Origin: Saururus chinensis
Taxonomy: Eukaryota > Streptophyta > Magnoliopsida > Piperales > Saururaceae
Direction: 5' to 3'
Length of the DNA stretch: 64,000 nucleotides
Assembly (NCBI GenBank): GCA_035235625.1
Contig: CP141142.1
Span: 31,320,995-31,384,994 of the forward strand
Within the stretch, counting starts at the first letter, position 1, and each line of letters starts with the position of its first letter. Both the position numbers and the translations under genes were made by a program. Positions 23,696 to 33,636 of this stretch are shown one piece after another. Under the pieces are notes generated by a model, which did not search any database, had not been told where the DNA came from, and saw nothing but the letters and a program-made list of their open reading frames with translations.

Positions 23696-24650
23696 AATAT
23701 TGTAGTAATATTGTTCTAATATTTTAACGATATTACTCCAATGTTGGAGCAATATTGTTACAATGTTGGAGTGATATTGCTGTAATGTTAGAATTATATT
23801 GTTCAAATGTTAGAACCATATTGCTCCAACATTAAAGCAATATCGTTACAATATTAGAGCAATATTACTACAATATTAGAGCAATATTGCAGCAATATGA
23901 TTCCAACATTAGAGCAATATGGTTCCAACATTACAGCAATATCGTTCTAATGTTGGAGCAATATCGCTCCAACATTGCAGCAATATCGCTCCAACATTAG
24001 AGCAGTATTGCTACAACATTGGAGCAATATCGCTACAATATTAGAATAATATTACTACAATATTAGAGTGATATTGCAGTAATATGGTTCCAACATTGGA
24101 GCAATATGGTTCCAACATTACAGCAATATCATTCTAATGTTGGAGCAATATCGCTTCAACATTGCAGCAATATCGCTCCAACATTAGAGCAATATTGCTA
24201 CAACATTGGAGCAATATTACTACAATATTAGAGCGATATTGCAGCAATGTTATAGTAATATTGCTCCAATATTAGAGCAATATTCATACTTTATAGCAAT
24301 AATGCTCCAACAATATCGTAATAATGTTGCACCGTTTGATCAATATTACACCTTAAATATTCCTACCTTGATGCAAAATTGTTGCAGGGTTGGAGCCATA
24401 TTGTTACATAGTTGTAACAATATTGCTATATAGTTGTAGCTATATTACTATATAATTTTAGCAATATTGTTCTAATCATGTAGAAATAATATAGTTAGGT
24501 TGCAGCAATATTGCTGCAAGGTTGTAGTAATATTGCTTTGACTTTATAGCAATATTGCTCCAACATTGCAGCAATATTACCTACAACGTTGCAACAATAT
24601 TGCTACAACGTTGCAGGAATATTACAACAATATTACTCTAACTTATAACA
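23696..24650. repeat. 22-bp minisatellite with palindromic half-units
   Basis: About 40 imperfect copies of a 22-bp unit of the form ACATTAGAGCAATATCGCTCCA lie head to tail. GCAATATTGC is self-complementary, so the array is rich in inverted repeats. A higher-order block of several units restarts near 23889, 24076 and 24241 (GATATTGCAGCAATA-type junctions). Copies decay toward 24650. Open frames across it are repeat artefacts. It starts immediately inside the left TIR. Confidence 0.88.
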
Positions 24651-26985
24651 TTCTAACATATATTTTTAATTTTAATTGTGTAATTCAACGCAATAAAATG
24701 GCTAGTATAATTTATGTTCCTCAGCGTTTAATCTACTTGTATATATGTTATCCAAAGGGTTCTGTCAATGATATTCTCTTTGTGTATGCAAACCTGCGAT
24801 TAAACCAATATACTAGGGCAACCAAATATGATGCTCTGCTTAAAAATGAATGCTAGCTTCTACAGCAATATAGTGTGAGAATTCATCTAAAGGCACAAAA
24901 AGAAGAAAGTTGTAAGGAATGATAACATACTAATATTTCTTACATTGGACACTAAATGTAGTGCTTGAATATTAAGCCTTTGTCCAAGTTTTGTTTATAA
25001 TTACAGTCTTCAAGCGGGGAGCTAACTTTGAATCTGGAGTATGCAGAGGCTCCAAGCCATTGCCGTTAGCTGATGATGACCTTGAGCTACATGCGAATTA
25101 GCAAGATCGTTATACTCTGCAGGTTGTAAATTTCCAAAATTAGTAGATAAGTCCCGCTGCCATTGTAGATGGGAGCCTTGTCTATGGAATGGTTTCCTTT
25201 GCAATGGAGAGAGATAAGATGGTGCAGATTTCAGAGGCGACTGGAGCAACCCCAAGGTTTCAAGTTACATGTCTACTTTGCTCACAACCTGCTAGAATGA
25301 ATTGCCATGAATTAGATATGGGCCCCACAATAAGTAAATTTGCTAATGAATGACCTTTAAAATGGTATCCAACAAAAACATTTGCCAGAAGCAGTTATTT
25401 AGGAATTATAAAATCAACATCAACAGATGATAAGCACGAACCAAATGGGAAAATTGAAATAAAAAATAGCCTTTTCACATTGTCTAGATTTGGTAAAAAA
25501 TTTATTAGTCTTTAGGGCTACATAAGTTGGGCTAAACATTCGGCCTGTAAACCTACATCCAGCCAAAGACTTGCCTGAAGCCATTATTTAGGATTTGTAT
25601 ATCAACTTCGACGAAGGAACAACATGGACCAAATGGGAAACATAAAACAACTTTTTCTCATTGTACATTATACAAATATTGCACAACCATTTGACCTAAT
25701 GGGAGATTTTTAATATTTGGTTATGCAAAGACTTCCGGGCAAGTCTATGACCTCATTAAAGCAAAAAAAGTCAATCAGTTCATCATCAGTTATTGACAAA
25801 AGACATTTGAGGTAGAAAAATTCATCATAAATGGTGAATTTAGGTAAGAAATCCCTGTGCAGTTCATCAGAGACAATGACCTACAGAGCACACTTCAAAG
25901 CCAAATTCCAACGCTTAGAGAAAAAATAATAAGGATGTGGACACAATCTATGTCTATAAAAGAAAATTACCATAAACTACATTCTAAATCAACAATGATA
26001 TAAAATCTATATATACTTAATGAGCGAAAATAAAAAGTTTAACTTGAGATATTGAAGGGTCATGTTCTTCAAAAGTGAGGGGTGTCTCAAAACAATCATA
26101 AAGGAGACTCAACTGCAAAGTGTACTACGGGAAAAAAATATAGGGCATTGTTGTCATAGTAACATGGAAGAAAATTATTGTACCTAGTGGCCTATTAAAG
26201 ATCAATTTTTCCTTCTTCGGACAAGAATGAATACACTATTTCAAGTCTATAGCCAAGGACAAAGGTTAAAGAAAAAAGAACAAAAAATTCGGGTTTCCAA
26301 CACCATAAGATTTGAAATATTTCACATCAGTTGAAATTTAAATGGCTAAGTTGTCCCAAAAACAAGCTACAAATATAACATTCTGATTACTGGCATGAGG
26401 CTAGACATGAGGATGGTAAAACATACAAGTAAATACAGGACCCATCTATACAAGTCCCCAAGTATACAAACACAAGATGCATGCACAATGCAAAAAACAT
26501 GCATCTAAGAGCATATATAGTATAGAGTTCTTCTTTAACACAAAACTTTCTGAATTAAACCATCAGACCTGCACCATTCACCCATGCTCACTAGAACTAA
26601 ATTTATCATCTTGTGCTGCCAAAGACAGGTTAAGGGATCAAGAACAAAAGAGATATAGGAGTGAGATAGTTGTGTGCAATCGTGAATGGGGTTGGAAGAG
26701 GACAAGGGGAACAAAAAATGGAAGATCATTTTAAATACTTAAAACCACAAATACATGTAAACCTGAGACGGAGGCCTCAAAGTGACCTGAGTCATTCACA
26801 TCATCATATACGAACTTACACACAGCTGAATCACAACCATCAGCAATCAGAAATTCGTAATAGGAACATACAGTAAGTCTCAAGCGAAAGTGAGAACTAT
26901 ATCTAATGTTAAAGATAGGTCAATGTGCTGCAAATGCAATGGTACAGGACTCACCCTTAAGTTCAGATTCCACAACCACACTGAA
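24651..26985. other. Interior of the Pack-MULE without a recognised gene
   Basis: It is mostly AT-rich. A minus-strand frame at 25022-25255 reads like ordinary protein (PSYLSPLQRKPFHRQ, STNFGNLQPAEYNDLANSH) and may be a second captured exon, but I cannot assign it. The short frame ending at 24856 also shows no domain. The remainder could be intron or 3' sequence of the captured gene. Confidence 0.4.
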
Positions 26986-26989
26986 TACC

Positions 26990-27583
26990 ATGGCAAATCC
27001 GCCTCAAAGAGCAGCAAGGGGATAACCAGCGGGAGGAAGAATTCCAACACAATCGAGTAGGCTGGGGACTGGAGGCGATGAGGCCCAGATTGCTGGCGGC
27101 GAGGCCGACCAGCGTGCCGACGAGGGGCCCACTTAGGATGCTCCCGATCTTCGTCTTCTCCGACCTTCCCACTTGCACCCAGCATAGTGGACACCGCAAA
27201 TCAGAACCCAAATTCAGTTCGAACGGATCGAAAGAAACGATTTTTAGAAAGAAAACTTGAATAAAACAATGATGGAGTTACCAAATACCGAAGGTGGCGG
27301 GGGTGAAGAGGGTGGTCCAGGTGCCCCACAGGCTCAGTGGCGATATGAGCGGCACATTGAGATGTGTCCGCATCCATGCTTGAAGTGCACCTCTTCTCGG
27401 TGGGGAGAGGAGCCGATCACTGCTGTAGAGAAGAGGCTTGCAGTGAGGGGAGAAGAAGCGGGTCGAAGCTGGAAGTAGGCAGTCGGGGAGAGGTGGGACC
27501 CGACCGGCCATGGACGTCGGACGACGGCAGCGACAGAGCGAGAGGAGGAAGGAGAGAGACGACGATAATGAGGATGACGCCAT
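26990..27583 (-). pseudogene. Captured 5' part of a DUF819-type membrane protein gene
   Basis: Exon 1 (27583 down to 27282) starts at an ATG followed by a Ser/Leu/Arg-rich stretch like a plastid transit peptide, and ends NVPLISPLSLWGTWTTLF ... ATFGIW. A 117-bp intron with GT (27281) and AG (27165) joins in frame to exon 2, which begins SEKTKIGSILSGPLVG and continues TLVGLAASNLGLIAS. A one-base frameshift then moves the reading to SPAYSIVLEFFLP, LVIPLLLFEADL. These phrases match what I know of plant DUF819 proteins (predicted multi-pass membrane proteins of unknown function), where the two parts are contiguous. The fragment stops after about the second membrane segment. The frameshift and truncation make it a pseudogene inside the MULE. 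Confidence 0.65.
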
Positions 27584-27945
27584 GAGGGGAAGAGAAGGGC
27601 TGCGGATGGGGATTAAGAGGGTTGTGGATGGGGATTTAGGAGAGGAAGAGGACTGCTCTCTCGGGCGGCGTCAGCATCAGAACCACCACCGACACCTCTT
27701 GCTCCGGTGATTAGATGGCTATGGATAGGGGGCTTAGGGGATCCGACTCTTCTCTTCCGGGCAGTGGCGTCGAGTGGACCACAACCGACGGACTGTGGAT
27801 TACGGAGGAGGAATTCGGGGGCTGTGGATTAGGGGGCGATGAGGAACATCTCACTCTTTTCTCCTGGGCAGTGGCGGCGTGAGAGTCACCACCGCCACCT
27901 CCTCCAGCTCCGACGGTTGGGGGGGGGGGGGAGGGGAGCGACGAA

Positions 27946-28130
27946 GATAAGAGGGGAGCCCTAGAGACGCATGGGTTAGAATGAGAACTGAAAATTCAAC
28001 TATTTTGGTTTAAAGAAGAATTGGATAAAAAACCTGTTTGTTGAGGTAACATGGAGAGGAGGACGTGGCTACTTTTTATTGGGCACTTTCACCGAATCCG
28101 GTGGGAGTGTACCACAGCCGATCCGAAGCG
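27946..28130 (-). repeat. Right TIR of the Pack-MULE
   Basis: Inverted copy of 23507-23690. It is followed directly by the target duplication GAGAAAGTAT (28131-28140). Confidence 0.85.
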
Positions 28131-28299
28131 GAGAAAGTATAAGTGAATACGGACTGCCTTGTTTGTTTCGGAGTCGGCTAAAGGGCCCAACTGAACACAC
28201 GGTCTCGTCCCGTCGTCCGCGTCCGGAGCAAAAAAGTTCCGTGTTTTTCATTTGCGAACACAGACGCGAGCGGACAAGCGGGCGGACGTCATCCGCTTA

Positions 28300-28469
28300 C
28301 ACGTCTTAACGCCTGTGCTGCCTCTCTCCGTTCTCCTCGCCGGCGAGGCGGCGGCAACCGACGGCGAGGGTTGAGCTCCGGAAGGAAGAGTCCTCAATCG
28401 TTCCATTCTCCCTCAGTCACACTCCAGTGAGCGCTGCTGACTGCCCCTGGAGTCCCGTTAGATCTCAAG
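28300..28469 (+). other. RPB9 copy A: probable 5' untranslated exon
   Basis: The GC-rich block contains CGGCGAGGCGGCGGCAACCG and GAGTCCTCAATCGTTCCATT, closely matched in the copy B leader near 42362-42425. It ends CTCAAG with GTACGGC following, a consensus donor that is also used at 42480 in copy B. The start is approximate because no TATA box is obvious. The donor would join to the acceptor TTGATTAG at 33624, just ahead of the ATG. Confidence 0.6.
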
Positions 28470-29786
28470 GTACGGCATTTTCATTTCTTGTTTCCCTTCT
28501 CTTTTTGCCTCCATCCGCATTGACGCAGTCGGCTTTCTCTTTTTCCTGGCAGGAATTTTCTGGGCGTTGATCTTTTGCGGTAATCTCTTCCTCTCTCTTT
28601 CTCATGACTTCTCTCGTTCCCCATTCGTTCCCTCTGCTTTCTACACTCGTACTAATCTTCTCTTCTCTCTCTTCCACATCCTTTGTCTCCTCGAACCTCA
28701 CTCAGGGTCTGAAATGTAGTTGGTAGCAAGATTTTCTTATCCTCCTTAAAAAAAAATGAAGGATTGATCTGGGTTGTTTGTCGTTATGGTATTAGAAGCA
28801 GATGAAATGCTCGATTTAAAGCCACTAAAAGATAAGGATGATTCTTGAAGAAATAAACCGCGCACCACTAGCGGAAGAAATAGCTTATGTAGCCATTTTG
28901 ATGTATATCCATTTCTTAAGGAAATAGGTTTATTTATAATTTCTAGTCATGTCTTGAGCAACTAAGGGGCACCCTATAGAATCTCCAAGGAAATAGGTTC
29001 ATCTAACAAGATTAGTGAATGTTTGATTTTGAGACTAGGGACCTGGACTGGTTTAGAACGGAGAGAATACAGGCAGTAGCAATGTGGTCAATATTGTTAA
29101 GGCGATATGGCGCACCTCAGGCAGGCTTAGGCATGACTACAAACCTGTGCATTTCCTAGTATCCTTCAGGTGGGCGAGATGGCCTAGGTGGGGACGCTTG
29201 GGGGGTTTGTGGGATGTGAAAAAAAGATTCATGAAATGTATTTCAATTATGGTAAATATTTTCAAGGGTTTTGGTGGTTTGGGTTCAGTTATAATATTCA
29301 CGGATTAGTGAATTAAGTAGGAATTCATTATGGAAATGAATTTGGGAGTAGTGAGTTAAGTGAGAATGTGGTAGGTTTTGCTAGTGTTAAATTCACAAGT
29401 TTGTGAAACATGTGAATCTATTGATAAAATTCAGTCACGAACTTGATATACCTGTTATAACCATGACATTTGTCTAAAAAAGTAATAATAATAACCATTA
29501 AATTCATCTTCCTGTCCAAAGCACATTTTGATTCAAACATATAAGCATAAATGGTTTGACAAAATTAAAAAACGAGTTGCACTTAGACAAAATAATTTTT
29601 AACACTACAAAAAGTACATGAAAAAAAATATAGCTACAAAATTAATGAGTACATTACATAAGTCTAAGCAACTTATGATTTGTCACACTAAATTAGCAAA
29701 AGAAAATAGGTCTTATGAAACTTGTCTACTTTCCCACATAACTTGGGATATTCCATCACAAAACCAACCTGCGCTATGCCTTTGTT

Positions 29787-31073
29787 CTATAATGGACATA
29801 TTGCTATCTCTTCATTGAGGAGGAGGAACATAATATCTATCATCTTCATCATCTGTGCTGCAAGTAGCCTTTCTTCATCAAGAGGAGCAGCTTTATCCTT
29901 CTTGTCACTGAGCCAGGTATAATTATGCAAGATGCAATAAGCAATTTCAAATTTAACTTGTGTTGGATAGGGGTAAGGAGGGGCTTTTTGTAAAATCGCA
30001 AAATGAGCTTTTAACATTCCAAACATACTCTCGATCACCCTAAGTTATGAAAACAAGTCCTTCGGTGTTTGAGGCAGATTGCTTTCACCTCTAAATACCT
30101 TCAAATGGTATCTTGTACCATGATAAGGAGCTAGAAATCTAGGTAAATTTGCATAACCTGCGTCAACTAAGTAATATTTACCTAATCATTAGAAAGTTTG
30201 TGACGGGAGATTAGCATTCTTTAGTATAAGTAAATTAATAGCAACTACAAAAGCAAACACCGGTATACATTAAAATTTGGGGGTGTCAAGAAACTACATT
30301 GACTTGGTTTCTCATAGAACTTACCATCTGGCACAACAAGTTTATCTTCTCTTGATTATATAGATTTCAAAACCTGGACATCAACTGCAGAACATTCCCA
30401 TCCTGGTAATGCATGTATAAAAAACACATCAAAAGAGCATTTTTGGGATAGAATTTTCTTCCTATCTCAGAATCTCATCATGTCGGGGCCAGTGACGAGC
30501 TAAAAAATACTTACCATCAATAGCTCCACTATAATCCTATGTAAAAAGATTTAATAAAATCTTCAAAAGGACATGAGCTAAGTACAAGGTTAACAAGAAA
30601 CATTATACCCTAAAGTAAGGATAAAATTGATCATCTTCTCGAATCTTTTTTGGGACTGGTGTTGAAGGATAGCATATATACTTTACCTCTAGTGCAATGA
30701 ATAATGATGGCATCAAAAACTTTGTTGAGTTAACACAACATCGTTGGCTTTTCCTAACTATACCTAAAATTATAGCCAATTGCTCCTCCACTCAAACACA
30801 TTTGGTGTCCTTGAGTAGTCCCTTACTCTTCAATTTATCACATACATTTAAAAAGGAAGTCAATTTCATCCTATAAACTTTGTGCAAAAGATTAGTTGGG
30901 TTGTCTGACAACCACCTCACATAAGCTCTTTCGTATAACCTTAACAAGTGTAGACTCGTAGAGGACGAACTGATAAAGATTTCCTTATTGAATATAATTA
31001 GAAACCAGGACAAGAACCTTAAACTCTTATCAATAGAATCAGAGTCTGACATGATACACCTGCCATGATACAA
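29787..31073 (-). pseudogene. PIF/Harbinger (HARBI1-like) nuclease pseudogene
   Basis: Read on the minus strand from 31073: LHLLRLYERAYVRWL, then LKSKGLLKDTKCV and EEQLAIILGIV (helical N-terminal part), FYPYFRV, then SGAIDG (first catalytic Asp block), FFIHALPGWE and VDVQVLKS, GKYYLVDAGYANLPRF and YHGTRYHL (second Asp block), and finally VIESMFGMLKAHF with CILHN (catalytic Glu block) ending at 29787. The order and motifs are those of the DDE_4 nuclease of PIF/Harbinger transposons. Several frameshifts and stops separate the blocks, so it is not functional. No partner Myb-like ORF was recognised. It lies antisense within the RPB9 copy A leader intron. Confidence 0.85.
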
Positions 31074-32052
31074 TATTTTTTATCAAATTTACAACTACAC
31101 CAGGACCACAATAACATACACAAAGCAAAAAGAAGATTTAGAAAAAGTAATAATGTAAAAGAAGCATCTTTGAAGTAATGCTCATAATGTTCCCTTCGAA
31201 TTTAATCAAAGAAATATCCTTTCTAATTTATGGGTGGACCTAAGTTAGATATCGGTTTTTTTCCTGCATCCAAAGCTAAAATGGTTGCCACCATTTTATT
31301 TGTGATCAGGGAAGGTCTTTTTGCATTTCAACAAATTGATGGCACGAGGGTATGCCAATTACTCAAAGATGAACTCTAGAGGCTCACCAATCATTAGTAG
31401 AAATGATAAGATCATTTGGTATATTCTAATGAAACCACTTAAAAACAAAATAGCTTCCACAGTGTTCATATGTTGAGCTACTTCATTACAGAAAGAACAT
31501 AAGAATGCAAAGAAGATATAAGATGAAATTAATAAAATTAGTAGCATTTTATAGAAGACATAAATCTGTGGTTGACACTGCTAATAGGAGGATAAGTATC
31601 AGTTGCAATTCTAGCCATGTTTCTTCCTTTTGATGCTATTATACTCTGTAGTTAACAAATGCAGAATGAATACTAAATATATAACCAAGCTATTCTACCT
31701 TTTTTTTGGTAAGTAACTATTCTACTTATTTCCTCCAAAGCCAATCAGAATGTGTTCGAAAGAGCTGGCATCCAAAAATTCAGCTGCAACATTGACACCG
31801 GAACTCCTTACAAGGCATTGCCAGATAGTACTTGCTTAAACTACTTGTTTTAAAATACACTTAAGAAGACTGTAATTCCAAAAGTAAATTAAAATAGGCA
31901 AAGCATCTATCAATCTCTTCAACCTCAGTAGTACAAAATAACAAACTGGAACAATTGGGAATGATTTCTTCAAGATCTATGACTCACTTTCCACTAACGA
32001 CATGTTTTACAATTAGTGTTTTATAAGAACTTTAAATGCAAAGAATGCATGA

Positions 32053-33300
32053 TTTGTCAAGTAGTTCAATGGCCTGTGACATTAGCAAAAAAACAGAAAG
32101 CAAACATTAAAACCGATCCAAAAAAAAAATCTCAAGCACATAATGTAGAGCAAATATTATAGGTCCTAGAAGTTGAAATTTCACACTAACTCAAGAAAAT
32201 TTCAACTTTTTGTCCCCGCATTTTCTTCTCCCATGGAGAAAAAGAAAACATCTACAAATCAGCCTCGAGAGAAAACTAAAAAAATAAAACAATAGATAGA
32301 TCCATCCACTCACAGAAATTAGAGATTGGAAACATGTGTGTGTGTGTGTGTATGTGAGAGAAAGAGAGAGAGAGAGGAACAAACCTGCAACACAGAGACA
32401 CAAGAGTTCAGCTATCCTCAGCTGTGTTAGCTGTGACCCCTATTGGATTGAAGAGAGCTTGCTGTTTAGCATCAAAAAGTGGCAGGAGAGAGAGGATGTA
32501 TAGCTGGAGACGTGACAAGGTTTTTATGCATTTGGATGAGAAGTGAAGTTGAGGATTCAATTTCTGACCAGTGAGGGGTAAGAAATCAAATTCACGACTT
32601 CACTCTATTTTTAGGCCCAGGGTGAGAATAATATAAAGCCAAGGCCGAATACGATTTCTAGACAGGACTAAGGGGTGAAAGTAATTATTTGTCAAGTAGT
32701 TCAATGGCTCATGACATTAGCAAAAAAACAGGAAGCAAACATTAAAACCGATCCAAAAAAAATCTCAAGCACATAATGTAGAGCAAATGTTATAGGTCTT
32801 AGAAGTTGAAATTTCACACTAACACAAGAAAATTTCAACTTTTTGTCTCCACATTTTCTCCTCCCATCGAGAAAAAGAAAACATCTACAAATCAGTGTCG
32901 AGAGAAAAATAAAAAAATAAAACAATAGATAGATCCATCCACTCAAAGAACTCGGAGATTGGAAGTGTGTGTGTGTGTGTGTGTATGAGAGAGAGAGAGA
33001 GAGAGAGGAACAAACCTGCAACACAGAGACACAAGAGTTCAGCTATCCTCAGCTGTGACCCCTACTGGATTGAAGAGAGCTTGCTGTTTAGCATCAATAA
33101 GTGGCAGGAGAGAGCGGATGTATAGCTGAAGACGTGATAAGGTTATGCATTGGGAAGAGAAGTGAAGTTGAGAATTCAATTTCTGACCAGTGAGGGGTAA
33201 GAAATCAAATTCACGACTTCACTCTATTTTTAGGCTCAGGGTGGGTATAATATAAGCCAAGGTAGAATACAATTTCTATACAGGACTAAGGAGTGAAAAC
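32053..33300. repeat. Tandem duplication of a 635-bp segment
   Basis: Unit 1 (32053-32687) and unit 2 (32688-33300) both start TTTGTCAAGTAGTTCAATGG and are about 90 percent alike by eye. Each contains a GT-repeat followed by a GA-repeat (about 32335-32376 and 32967-33009). The minus-strand frames in both units are similar because of this duplication and show no domain. Confidence 0.88.
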
Positions 33301-33636
33301 AAAAATAGTTTTAGGAATCTAGTTACCAGGTAAAAGGTTCCCCATCTCAATAACACCCCCCTCCCCCTCTCACACCCTGGCACTTTCTTAAGAGTGCTTA
33401 ATTGTTCATGAAGCATACACTAAAATATGTATATTTATATAATTTGCATTATCTATCAACTCGCCATGCCCAGGCGATTGAATGCCAAAACAAAATCAAT
33501 TGTCTTGATGTTGCCAGACACTTTGACAACATTGATATTGGTATGGTTAAATACTGCTATATTGGCGGATTATCCAGTTTAATACTCATATGGTGGAAGC
33601 ATTATGACAGGGAATCTTGATTAGGAAGGTGCAACC

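Larger units (their letters stand above)
23507..28130. mobile_element. MULE with long TIRs carrying captured gene sequence (Pack-MULE)
   Basis: The ends are a 184/185-bp terminal inverted repeat (23507-23690 and 27946-28130), starting GCTTCGGATCGGCTGTGG on the left and its complement on the right. The identical 10-bp sequence GAGAAAGTAT flanks both sides (23497-23506 and 28131-28140). Long TIRs with 9-11 bp target duplications are diagnostic of Mutator-like elements. Inside are a 22-bp minisatellite, AT-rich filler and a minus-strand DUF819-type gene fragment with an intron, but no transposase. It would therefore need a MULE transposase from elsewhere. It sits only about 150-200 bp upstream of the RPB9 copy A leader, so it may have displaced or altered that promoter. 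Confidence 0.85.
29200..33361. mobile_element. 4.2-kb insertion in RPB9-A leader intron (PIF/Harbinger-type)
   Basis: Alignment with the copy B leader intron (about 42960-43130) shows that copy A is interrupted between about 29200 and 33370. The ends are loosely inverted: GGGGGGTTTGTGGGATG on the left, and the complement of the right end begins GGGGGGTGTTATTGAGATG. The interior holds a decayed Harbinger nuclease on the minus strand and a 635-bp tandem duplication. I did not find the usual 3-bp TWA target duplication, so the exact boundaries and single-element status are uncertain. Confidence 0.5.

Noticed and set aside
24206..24433. Frame translating as Asn/Gln/Tyr-rich repeats
   Set aside because: It is generated by the 22-bp minisatellite; period 22 is not a multiple of three, and no domain is present.
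23696..24650. Possible CRISPR-like array because of regularly spaced repeats
   Set aside because: Units are contiguous 22-mers without unique spacers, in a plant MULE; it is a minisatellite.
32191..33024. Two related frames (70 and 107 aa) with signal-peptide-like leucine and serine runs
   Set aside because: They are the two copies of a 635-bp duplication and translate a GA/GT microsatellite; no conserved domain.
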